From Cokeromyces recurvatus (lineage: Eukaryota > Mucoromycota > Mucoromycetes > Mucorales > Mucoraceae): a stretch of DNA of 64,000 nucleotides. How positions within the stretch are numbered: position 1 is the stretch's first letter; every line of letters begins with the position of its first letter. Of the stretch, positions 26,246 through 36,753 are shown in pieces. The notes under the pieces are model-generated. The model saw only the letters and a list, made by a program, of their open reading frames with translations, searched no databases and had not been told where the DNA came from. A program made the translations under genes and the position numbers. The DNA lies in the NCBI RefSeq assembly GCF_025118155.1, contig NW_026251409.1, forward strand, positions 62,501 through 126,500. Direction: 5' to 3'.

Positions 26246-27856
26246 ATGAAGCTTATCGTTGCGGCCTCTTCCTTTGCTTCTTTATTGTGTTTGACTCAAG
26301 CTCTCAACATTTCTCCTTGTCAAGAGAAATATACTGGTAAGTTCTTTGCGGGTTTTTTTTTTATCAGTCAAAGGATTTTTTTTCCTAATTAGGTTTTTAT
26401 TATTTTAGCCACTGATGGTGACACCTGTAATTCAATTGCTTCTAAAGTTGGTGTTTCCCAAAACAGCATTGAAGGATGGAATAAAGACTTAAATCCTCAA
26501 TTTGATTGCGAAAATATTCAACCCGGGGAATCAATTTGTGTCAAGGTAGGTGATGAAATTTAAGATATTGTACACATGTCATATTCTAATTGTATAAAAT
26601 GTTTCAAGTTCGTGGGTTCCAAGGGAAATAGCCATGATTTAGAAGATGCTAGCCTTCTTGAAAAGAGAAGCAAGAAGGATGATGATGACGAGGATAAAGC
26701 TGACAAGAAGAAGAAGCATCATAAGAATAAATCTCACAAGAAGAAGAAGGATGATGATGATGATGATAACGATGATGACGATGATGACGATGATAACAGT
26801 GATGATGATGACGAGGGTAAAGCCGACAAGAAGAAGAAGCATCATAAGAATAAATCTCACAAGAAGAAGAAGGATGATGATGATGATAACGATGATGACG
26901 ATGATGATAACGATGATGATGGTAGCGATGATGATAACGAGGGTAAAGCTCACAAGAAGCATCATAAGGAGAAATCTCACAAGAAGAAGAAGAATGAAGA
27001 TGATGACGACGATGATAATACAGCTCACAAGAAGAAGAGTGCTGCTATGAAGACAGCTCACAAGAAGAAGGGTGCTGCTCACAAGAAGAAGACTACCACT
27101 ACCAAGGCAGTTCACAAGAAGAAGACTACTACTACTACAAAGGCAGTTCACAAGAAGAAATGTCACAAGAAGAGATCTTATGATGATGAGCTTAAGAAGC
27201 AAGATAAGCAGAACGATGATAATGTCGATGATAAGGACCATAAGAAGGACCATAAGAAGGGACATAAGAAAGACCATAAGAAGGACCATAAGAAGGGACA
27301 TAAGAAGAGCCATAAGGTGAGCCATAAGATGAGCCATAAGATGAGCCATAAGAAGGACCATAAGAAGAGCCATAAGAAGGACCATAAGATGAGTCATGAT
27401 AAAGATATTAATATTAACAATATGAAGGGACACAATAAACAACAAGATGTTGCCACTTCTACCACTACTGCTGCTACTACCACTGCTACTACTCATAAGG
27501 GTCATCATCACCACAAGACAGATACCACCACTACTGCTGCTACTACCACTACTGCTGCTACTATCACTATTACTCCTGCCACTACTACTACTGACGCTAC
27601 TTCTGCTGCTACTACTACTACTACTACTACCGAAGAGGGTCACCACCACCACCACCACCACCACCACCATAAGACAGATACCACCACTACTGCTGCTACA
27701 GCCACTACTGCTGCTACAACCACTACTGCTGTTACTACCACTACTACTCCTGCCACTACTACTACTGCCACCACTACTGCCGCTACTACTACTACTACTG
27801 AAGAGGGTCACAACCACCAACACCACCACCACCACCACCACAAGGATCAAAATTAG
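26246..27856 (+). CDS. Secreted LysM protein with Lys/His/Asp and Thr/His-rich tail, 491 aa
   Basis: Exons are 26246-26336, 26409-26545 and 26609-27856. Residues 1-19 form a signal peptide ([19 protein letters not shown]). Residues about 29-76 are one LysM domain: [19 protein letters not shown], then GWNKDLNPQ and [10 protein letters not shown]. LysM domains bind chitin or other GlcNAc polymers. Just after it is LLEKR, a possible Kex2-type cleavage site. Residues about 98-350 are an extreme low-complexity polyampholyte of Asp runs alternating with KKKHHK and HKK-type repeats. From about 356 to the end the sequence is Thr/Ala-rich with His clusters, including ten consecutive His and a C-terminal His-rich end. 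The Thr-rich parts could be heavily O-glycosylated and the His/Asp parts could bind metal; both are inference. The stop at 27854-27856 is followed directly by AT-rich sequence. The opposite strand is open over the same stretch only because of codon repetition. Confidence 0.85.
26690..27010 (+). repeat. Tandem coding minisatellite, about 125 bp units
   Basis: Three copies start near 26695, 26818 and 26943. Each begins GGTAAAGC or a near variant, encodes a [18 protein letters not shown] basic block and ends in a GAT-rich acidic block. Copies 1 and 2 are nearly identical; copy 3 has lost part of the unit. It lies inside the LysM gene and probably varies in copy number. Confidence 0.8.
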
Positions 27857-28227
27857 TTTTTATAGACGTATCGTATCTCTGTCTTTCATTCAAAGACAAT
27901 TCGTTTTTATTTCCCCTTTAAAATAAATAAAATAAATTAAACTTATATTCATAATTTATATTGATATTTGTAAATGAAGACCGATAAAAAAAAAGATGTC
28001 TGTATTATCGGTATCATATAACAATTCATTTATTTGAACTTCATTGGCTATTTATTAATTTTATAGCATAGGTGCTTAAGGGTTGTTCATCATATAAATA
28101 AATAAATAAGGGAAGTGTATAAATGTTTAAAAAAAAAGACGTCAAAATTAGTACAATTTATATTTGTGGAAGTTATAAGTCGGTGTTGATTTTTTTTTTT
28201 TTTTTTTCCTTTATTATATCCACTTTG
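27857..28227. other. Convergent 3' spacer, no gene seen
   Basis: This spacer lies between the stops of the LysM gene (plus) and the Tyr/Asn-rich gene (minus). It is AT-rich, with a T run near 28191-28207. Confidence 0.5.
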
Positions 28228-28752
28228 CTATGCAATGAAGTCTGATTCCTTCTGACGTATGTATGTATGCATTTTATATTGGAGATCATACAATGGAGAT
28301 TCATTTTTTGCAAGATGGTTATAATAATCAGCTTGTTCAGCTAAGTAATTTTGGACGTTAACCACAAGGTGAAGCAGTGAATCATTTTGATAATAATCAT
28401 AGTTTTGCTGCTGTTGTATTTCGGAAGAATATTGCAAACCACAAAGGTTGTTGTTTATTTCCTCAATCTCTTCTTCGTATTCACCGTCAGTATCATTCAT
28501 GTATTCCTTCTGAGACTGATACCATTTTAATTGTTCGAGACAATAGTAGTAATAATCTTGAAGATTAGCTTCAGCAATGGTATCCAGCATACTGGAATTA
28601 TATTGTATGTAATCTTGCCCTTTTATAGTGTCATAACAAGCTTCATGTCGTTCTTCCAAGTCATTGCTATTAAGTTCGTTATAATAGCTATAACAGGCAT
28701 ACGAATTAGAATTGCTATCTTGTTGAATACAACGAAACACATTAGAATTCAT
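28228..28752 (-). CDS. Tyr/Asn/Gln-rich hypothetical protein, 174 aa, single exon
   Basis: An uninterrupted frame of 174 aa from ATG at 28752. It is rich in Tyr, Asn, Gln and Glu, with runs such as YYYYC near residue 67 and an EEEIEEINNN acidic block near 93. There is no signal peptide, membrane segment or known domain. The composition resembles disordered, prion-like regulators, but no function can be assigned. Its codon pattern is plausible and the open length is unusual for AT-rich sequence, which supports a real gene. It is convergent with the LysM gene. Confidence 0.55.
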   Translation of the reverse strand: MNSNVFRCIQQDSNSNSYACYSYYNELNSNDLEERHEACYDTIKGQDYIQYNSSMLDTIAEANLQDYYYYCLEQLKWYQSQKEYMNDTDGEYEEEIEEINNNLCGLQYSSEIQQQQNYDYYQNDSLLHLVVNVQNYLAEQADYYNHLAKNESPLYDLQYKMHTYIRQKESDFIA

Positions 28753-30326
28753 TGTATATAAAGGAGAGAAAGGGAGAAGGAATCTTTAGCTCAAGATGTT
28801 AAAAAAAAAGAAAAAGAAATAAAGAATAGAATGAAATTAATCAATATTACAATCTGTAATGTATAGATAAAAGATATCCTAACTTGTTCTTATTTTCTTT
28901 TAATCTCTTTTTCTTTCTCTTTTTTTTTTCTTCCAGAATAAGTTCACAAAAGAAAAAAAAAAAGAAAAAGAAAGGTCAAGCTAAAGAAGAAATAAAAGAT
29001 AAAGAAATGAAAGAAAATTCAAAACTGAATTTGCTCTCCTCTTCCACCCTTTATATTATCGAATACGATAATAAAATAAAGTTATTGCCGTCAAGGAGGT
29101 ATAAAAGTGGTATGATATTGTATTTTGTTGTACGTTCCCTGATAGGGCGGCATAGGTGCGGAAGAAAACAATTCTCTCATCCTAAACAGGTTATCTCAAT
29201 TTTGGATAGTTTTTATTTTATTTTTTTCTTCTTCCTCTCCTCGCATAGCCTCTATTATATACATAATAAGCGTAGCTAGTAAAATATACATGATGTAAAT
29301 CTGAAAGCATCTTGTAATTAAAAAAAAAAGAGATAGGAAAGTCAGTATAGGAAACATATCCCCTTCTCTTCGTAAAAACGATAATCCCTTCTCCTGAAAA
29401 TATTTTTGATAAATTTGATATTGACTGATATCTGTTACTTATATTCTCCTACTTTGTCTATCAAACTTAAAAATATCATGAATTATTTTTTTGTTAAATT
29501 TCTAATATTCGTAGACATAGTTTATTATTTGATCAAGCATCGCATCAATACAATAGATATCTATTAATTAGTTCGTGTAAGGGCACCTTTAAAGAAAAAA
29601 AAATAATAATAATCGAAACAACCAATCATAAGTTAGTTATGAGGGGAAACGGGAGGGAAAATATTTATAAACATTTATTTTTTTTTGTGCTCGCATCGGC
29701 TGTTATTTACCAGCAAGTAATTAAATTGAATGGATAAGTGATATCGTTATTAGAGAAATTATAAAAAAGAAAAGAGAAGACAAAAGATGATATAAATTGA
29801 GAACAAGCAAAGGAAACAATAAATATTTATATAAGAAAAGGAACAAATTCTCTATTACAAGAAAGACCAACTAATAAATTAATATTACTTAAATACAAAA
29901 ATTTACTCAAAGGAAATAAATGTAAATAAATTCTTGATATTTTGTACACTGAATGTGCTGCAATTTTGTTTTAGAATTCATATTATATAATGAACAAAGT
30001 TTGTACAATAATTTAATATCAGATTTATTTGGAAAAAAAAACAAAGGAGGAAATAGTTAAGTTTTAATAATTATATTCTTTCTCTTTAATCCATAGCAGA
30101 TAAACACATATTCAGGAAAATAATAATTTAGTGTACAGTGGTGTTGAATATTTAAAGATGTGCGTAGCTTTGTTGGTAATGTTTTTATATGGGGAAGAGG
30201 AAAAAAAAAAGGATATTTTATGACAAAATGAATTTTGTGTGTGTATAGTTTGTTTGAATAAATGTGTATGCATATATACTCGGTAAAACACATCTAAATA
30301 AACATAAAGATATTCTACATAATAAT
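28753..30326. other. Intergenic region, 1.6 kb, no gene seen
   Basis: AT-rich with A/T runs of 8 to 13 bp. A + strand frame near 28884-29279 is dominated by poly-Lys and poly-Phe codons from homopolymers and is not convincing. It contains the promoter of the minus-strand Tyr/Asn-rich gene and the 3' end of the four-span membrane protein gene. Confidence 0.5.
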
Positions 30327-31292
30327 TTAAAAAAAATCAGCCTTGCTTGGTGGCTCAGGAAAATCTTCCAAATTTCGGAGCTTTTCATGCATATTAGTTC
30401 TACGCAGCCTTGTTGAATACGAACTGATAGCTGTGGCGAAATATATCTAAAATTAAAAAAAAAAAAAAAGTTACTTTTTATGGAGCATGTTTTTTTGTGG
30501 CTGAAATTGATTTGTACCTGAATGAAATTCGCAACCAATGAACTTGTGCAGAAAATAATTATAAGATTTCTATAGCCTACAGTACAAGTGTCCCTTGTTA
30601 AATCAGGATATAATGCAACACAATTATCTATAATAAGTGTTTTCTGAATCGCCAGCATAATTATAGCAGCAATAGTAATAATAAATTGTAAAACAACTAC
30701 TATCCAATATGACACTTTGAAAATACCAATCATTCTTCTATGTTGCTTTATAATTGAATTATATATAAGCCATCTTTCTTTCTCTTTTTTTTTTTTTTTG
30801 TATTTGAAGAATAATAACAGTATATATGCATTCCCTTAATATTCGAATACTTACAGTAATACACCCAAGAACGCCAAAAATCGAAGTAAGTGCAAATATA
30901 ATTGAAACTGCAATCGACGTATAATAAATTCCATTGAATACTTGATAATTAATTTCAATATTATTATATGATAATCCTAAACATATATTAATACATAAAA
31001 ATTCTAACGCTATATATGTATATCATTATCATACCAGTGGTTGGTTTATTTAAAAAAAGACATACAGTAGAACCAATATAAATTGCCTGAATAAATAAAT
31101 AAAAAGAAAATTAATGAGGAGCCAAGATAAGACATTTTATGTCAATTTATTTACTGCAGAAAGCAAAGCAATAATTAAAACACCAGCTCTAGAAAGTATT
31201 AAGTATGATGTTAGAAGAACATATATGTATTTATTTACTCATATCTAACTCTACCTGATAGGAATACAACAACAACATTTATATTGTCCCAT
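30327..31292 (-). CDS. Four-span membrane protein with Cys-rich N-terminus, 6 exons, 197 aa
   Basis: Exons are 31292-31255, 31188-31155, 31086-31035, 30976-30855, 30745-30518 and 30446-30327; phases agree and give 197 aa. The N-terminus is MGQYKCCCCIPIR, a Cys cluster next to basic residues that looks suited to palmitoylation. Four hydrophobic segments follow: about 14-33 (AGVLIIALLSAAIYIGS), about 62-85 (YYTSIAVSIIFALTSIFGVLGCIT), about 95-116 (SYWIVVVLQFIITIAAIIML) and about 137-160. A loop between segments 3 and 4 has CVALYPDLTRDTC, which could form a disulfide. The C-terminal tail is charged and cytosolic in the likely topology. It resembles the fungal tetraspan proteins that carry a CCCCIP-type start, of unknown role. 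It lacks the CCG motif of true tetraspanins. Confidence 0.8.
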
Positions 31293-31582
31293 TTTAATAT
31301 ATGTATATAGTGTATTAACGACAAAAAAAAAGAAGATGAATAAAATAAACCAAAAAATAAAATAAACATTGCTTTAAATATGTTTATTATCATTTTGCGA
31401 AGCCTCATGACATTATGTTACAAAGCTATTTTAAAAAAAAGGGTTTACTAATAGATAGTAGTAGTAAAAATAATAAGCCCATTCATATGTTACATATTAC
31501 TTATTTTAATAGCTAGCATTATTCTATTTGGAGATAGGCGTATAATTCCTTAGGATAAAGCCATCTGTTTAAACAAATCACT

Positions 31583-31627
<45 letters not shown>

Positions 31628-33469
31628 ATGAGGCTTAAAAAAAAAAGAATAGCAGTTTTGGCTGATTACTAAAAATAAAGAAAAAAAAAACAAATCGAAC
31701 CTCTATATCTATATCTATAAATATATACATATATTCATAAATCTACAACTAAAATAATTGTAAACATATTTAAAATATATAGGTTCATATGAAGTGGCAT
31801 ATATTATTTAGACATTCTAGCAAATATATGTGGGTTATTCATTAGCAAAGCCCTATATACAATACATATGTTTCTTAATAACAGCCTTATATCATACTGT
31901 TTAAATTGTTTCACAAAAAAAAAGTATATGATTACCTAATTGAACAATTAAAGTCCTTACTTCTTTATTATTTTGCTTTAACGTAAGTGTATTCATATTT
32001 TACAGTTCGAGTATTTTGATCAACAATAACGAACTAAATTATTAAATACTTTAAAGAAAAGAAGAAGAAAAAAAAACAAGTAGTAGTAATATTTCTACAC
32101 GCATACTTCATGACAAGACATAACAAATTTAAAATACTCTTTAAACATAGCGTCTGAATTCCAAGCTATTTTTTAAATTTATGACTTGACAAATATATCT
32201 ATAGTCTATTGCAATGTAATATATTTAATAAGAGTTAGATTTCAGAATATTACAAATAATTTAAATGAACTTTATCAAAGAATCTTTCATAAGGAAAAGA
32301 GTACCTCTAACAATAATATCATATATATATTTTATTGAAAGAAGTATGATCGATTAAAATAGATGAATCTAAGTTTGCAAAAAAAAAAAAAGCATATAAT
32401 AGAGAAAGGATCTAAAGTTCAATACTTAAAATTTAAATATTAAGACTTTGCTGATTAAAAAAAAAATGATAATTTTAACAAACTAGTGTTTAGAATCAAA
32501 TCAAGAAATATTACAATTAGCTCTAATACGTGTGTTGATATTAGCAAGATTATGTATGAAATCATCAAGTTAGAATAATATGCATATCATTCAAAAGTAG
32601 TTATTTAGAATTTATACAATACTCTATTTTTCGTAAGTTTGGCATAAATTTGATACTATGCACTTTACTATGAAAACGTAAAATTTTATCACTAGCATAA
32701 ATATAAGACTATAAAGCATTTTCACCCTAAAATAGAGTTGTAAAGTTACCCTCTTAAGAAAGATACTACCACAAAGCAGATACAATATATCCGCACTTAT
32801 AAAAATTTCGAAGGGTACTTGTTCAAGGCTTCAGTAGTTCTAACTCTCAATGAGCATTTACTGCTTATATTCTTAAATTTAGTAGCCGAATAGATTTATA
32901 AATATATCTATTGTTTTTCCAATTTTGTTAAATCCAAAAAAAAAAGGCTACCATCTAGAATTATTTTAAACCTAATAATAGTCATTATAAATTCCAAGAA
33001 AACGGTTTTGTTCTTTGGAAAGGACAATAATTTAGTATCAAGTTCCTCCCCAACTTGTTACCATTTTACTATTGGCTGAGATTTATATCTTATAAATAGA
33101 AATATATTTCGTTTTGAACTGTACCTTGAAAACTTCTTTATATAAGATAGGAGTGAAAAGAATAATATTATAATATCTCCACTATTATTGCTGCAAAGAT
33201 TAAGATATGATATTCCCTCTAATATTATTTTATATCAAATATTTGATGTATTTTCTAGTTTAATTTGTCCAAGATATTCGTTCTGTTGTACAATATTTTA
33301 GTTTTAAAGCTCTCAACCAATCTACCACTTTTATACAACATAATATTTTTCTTTTTTTATATTCGAAACAACGTGATAAAAAAAAAGCTTTTCTCCCTCT
33401 TGATTTCTTATCTTTTTCTTTCTTTTTTTCCTTCTTCTTCTTCTTCTTCTCTCTCTTGTACAGCATAAA
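31293..33469. other. Divergent intergenic region, 2.2 kb, no gene seen
   Basis: No supported gene. It contains a 40 bp poly(A) tract at 31586-31625 and many A/T-rich stretches. Both flanking genes start here (the membrane protein on the minus strand, the Thr-rich surface protein on the plus strand), so promoters are expected near the two ends. A pyrimidine tract of CTT repeats sits just before the start at 33470. Confidence 0.5.
31586..31625. repeat. Poly(A) tract, 40 bp
   Basis: An uninterrupted A run on the + strand in the intergenic region between two divergent genes. Confidence 0.95.
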
Positions 33470-34515
33470 ATGAATTCAATAAAAACCCATCCCTATTCAT
33501 CTTTTTTACCTCTATTTCTTTTAATAATTTTCAGTATCCAAACAAATGCTCAATACGATGATTCAGGTAAATAAATATTGCCGATCACCCTGTTATAATA
33601 TAAAGATTTTTACTGTCTTTAAAATGTATAAATATATTGACAGCTTTGTTTCTAATACATTTTTTAAAAAGGACAAGAAGAAGATTATGATAATGAAGAG
33701 GAGAACTATGAGGATAATGATGACAATGATTATGAAGATGATGATGATGATAGTGGCAATAATACAACTACCTATGATGATGGAACATGGACTTCACGTA
33801 TGTAAACAGCATCTATTCAATATATATGTATGTACATAACATAACATTTTTTTTTTTTGCTTTGTCATATAATACAGAAGCAACTACTACAACAGATTGG
33901 TGGGATACTACTACAACTTATATTCCTTCAACAACAGAAACAGATATTTTAACTTCTACTACTACAACAATAGATACGACAACTACAACTGACGTTACAA
34001 CTACAACGACTGATACTACTACGACTACGACTACTACTACTATTGAAGTAATCACTTCAGACATAATGACTATAACTACAGGAACTTTTGATCCAGCAAC
34101 AACACTAACACTACCCACAGATAGTTCCATTCTAAATATATTAACTAGCTCAAGTATCAGTCCTACACCTTCTCAAACAATAACTCAAATTAATAACGTA
34201 ATGCCATCTAACAAACAGCCCACTAATACTGGTGCCATTGTAGGTGGAGTAGTAGGTGGAGTAGCAGGCGTAGCACTTCTTGGTGCACTTGCTTTTCTAC
34301 TTATTCGTCGACGAAAATCTAGATCAACAGATGATCGTGAAGTCTTTCATCCTCAGGATGATGATGATGATGACCAACAACAACCTTTTCAACAGAGTAC
34401 TGAAAATGTTTGGAATCAATCTGATTCAAGCTATCCACAAATGTCTTATGTCACTCATTCTCCATCTTCGATACCTCCCCATCATAGTTTCCTTGAAGAC
34501 CGACAAAAGTATTAA
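33470..34515 (+). CDS. Thr-rich single-pass surface protein, 3 exons, 286 aa
   Basis: Exons are 33470-33566, 33672-33797 and 33878-34515. Residues 1 to about 27 form a signal peptide (FLPLFLLIIFSIQTNA). Residues about 30-65 are strongly acidic (Glu/Asp/Tyr), followed by a long Thr-rich region (about 75-175) likely to be O-mannosylated. A single transmembrane helix lies at about 197-222 (GAIVGGVVGGVAGVALLGALAFLLI) and is followed at once by RRRKSR, a stop-transfer signal that places the tail in the cytosol. The tail has an acidic DDDDDD run and ends in Ser/Pro/Tyr-rich sequence. The layout matches fungal wall-stress sensor-like proteins (Mid2/Wsc-type stalk, helix and tail), but there is no WSC Cys domain, so the role in sensing is inference. 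Confidence 0.82.
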
Positions 34516-35414
34516 GGGAAAAAAAAAAGAAGAAGAAGAAGAAATGGAAGTGACATTATCATTTCTCTCCTTTCATTAAGCATTATATGTAATTAGAATA
34601 CTATTACTATTTTTTTTTTTGTACTGCATTATAATGTTAATTGTAATTTTATTTGTATTACATAATAATCTGCAGGAAAAAAAAACATTACTTATAATAG
34701 GAGAAGGCATACATAATTTTCTTTTTTATATGAACTCCTAGTTTCAATAAATAAAATAGTTATCTTTAGAAAACTTCTTTATGAATACAAATTCCATTAC
34801 ATAAATTAATGCAAACGTACGTGATCCCCTTTTTTTTTCCTTCTATAAAAGAAAAAAAAATGAATCATATAGAACTTGAAAATTTCATCTAAACATGCCA
34901 CAATTTTTAAGGTTTAAAATGAACCTATTAGGCAAGATAATTAACGTATATATCACAGTACAACGATGATAATAAGGCCTTAGTTCAGTAAATAAAGTAT
35001 TCAAGTTTGAATGAACAGACATACAAAAAAAAAAAGGGAGAAGGTTAATTATGAAAAACGAGTGTCAAAAAAGGCAATCAATATGTAAATATAGATTTGT
35101 TTGTCATGTTGCAAAGCAAGATAATTAATGTTGCCTAGCAGAAAAAAAAAAGAGCTGTAGTGGATGATATTAATAAATATTCGAATAACTAAAGTGACCG
35201 TTATTTGAAGATACAACAAAAGAAATTCTTTAATCTTTATTGCAACATCTATTCTATCTAGAAAAAAAAAAAAAAAAGGAAAAAAGAAAAAGAAAAGGAA
35301 AGAAAAATGCTTCTCATAGGGAATCTTTCTCTCTTATTCATCACTTTTATTATTGTTTCCTTTATATATAACGCTCCCCCTTTTTTTTTTGCTAAGAAAA
35401 GATTCTTATTAGAA
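34516..35414. other. Convergent 3' spacer, 0.9 kb, no gene seen
   Basis: It lies between the stop codons of the Thr-rich surface gene (plus) and V-ATPase subunit D (minus). It is AT-rich with several A runs, and small frames show no resemblance to known proteins. Confidence 0.5.
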
Positions 35415-36753
35415 CTAGAAAATAATATCTTCATCTTCATGATCCAGCATGTCAATTTGACCTGTTTCATAAGCCGCTTGAAGAATTGGTGCTATTATCA
35501 ATTATTAATACAAATGTACTCATTCTTTAACTATCTCATTTTACCTTCATGACCACGCTTTTCAGCAAGATCTGCCTCTTGCAGTCTGATAGATTCTTCA
35601 TTTTGAGCACGCTCCTTCTTCTTACTTTGGACTTTCTTTAATCTTTTCATTTTAATAGAATATTAATATAAAACACAACAATGGAAAAGACAGAACTTTT
35701 ACCTGAAAAATTCTTCTCTATCTTGCTCGTCTAATTCAGAAATGATATATTTGATAGTATTTTCATAACGAGGAATAATAACATGCTCAATGGCATTTAC
35801 ACGTCGATTAGTTGCTTTAATAACTTCATCCAAGATAACAAAAGCTGTCTGTTTGTACATAAATGTTGAATTTTAAATCTTTGATACAAGTCATTTATTT
35901 TACCTGCAAACTAGCTAATTCAACCAATGTTTCTACAGCTTTTGTATAAACTTCTTTAGTCTTCTGGATTTGCTGACCACCACGACCAAGACCAGTAAAT
36001 TCAAATGCTTTTTTTTTTAAAAAAAAAGAGAATAAATAAACTTTAACCTCTGATTGCAATAATAATAATAATAAAGTACCATTTCCTCCTTCATTATACA
36101 TTTCAAATGCAGGAAGCATAACACCGGAGACATTTTCTTGCTTAGCACGAACACGTAATTGAGCTGTTTTAGAGGCTTCTTGAATTTGGTAACTAATCAC
36201 GTATGTAAGCGTATATGTCAATGATTTTTTCTTCTCCCCCCTTTTTTTTTTCAATTATTATATATACTGAGTGATAATGTATTTACCTAATATCGCCAGT
36301 AATGTATTGAACCTCAGCAAGAGAAAAAGAAGCAAGCTGCATAACTTGACCCATATTACGTTTAAGCTAGTTAATGTAAATAGTCATTAATAAACTCGAT
36401 AATGTAAAATGTATAATAGGAAGAAGAAAAAAAATTTAACTACACTAGTCTCTAATGCTTTATTTTTATTTTCTCTGCTTTGTTTTGTTTTTGCTTTACC
36501 TCATCAATTTTAACTGTAATTCCTCTAAAACGTTTAGACAATGCTTCAGATTTACGTTTCAAAAGTGAATGACCAGTTTGAGCACCTTTTAATTTCTGCT
36601 TCATATTTGTAAGAGCCCTATAATATATTATTAATTAAGCATTCATTTTGGATTGAAGGAATTGATTAAGGAGACAAAAGTTAAGATGAAAAAAAAAAAA
36701 AATGCATACATTCGCGTAGGAAAAATATTAAGACGTGCATTAGATCCGGACAT
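35415..36753 (-). CDS. VMA8: V-type proton ATPase subunit D, 8 exons, 259 aa
   Basis: Subunit D forms the central rotor shaft of the V1 sector and couples ATP hydrolysis to proton pumping at vacuole, Golgi and endosome membranes. Exons are 36753-36710, 36617-36500, 36366-36287, 36192-36080, 36007-35904, 35848-35703, 35642-35545 and 35491-35415. The 259 aa length matches yeast Vma8 (256 aa). The conserved start reads [22 protein letters not shown], split by intron 1, then [12 protein letters not shown]. Later come [26 protein letters not shown] and [27 protein letters not shown], both hallmarks of the family. Most of the protein is predicted antiparallel coiled coil. The C-terminus ends in an acidic HEDEDIIF. 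Confidence 0.97.

Noticed and set aside
26639..27850. 403-codon minus-strand frame opposite the LysM gene
   Set aside because: It is the shadow of codon repeats in a clearly better + strand gene that has a signal peptide, LysM domain and spliced upstream exons.
28884..29279. 131-codon + strand frame
   Set aside because: It is dominated by Phe and Lys runs from T and A tracts, with no start context or similarity.
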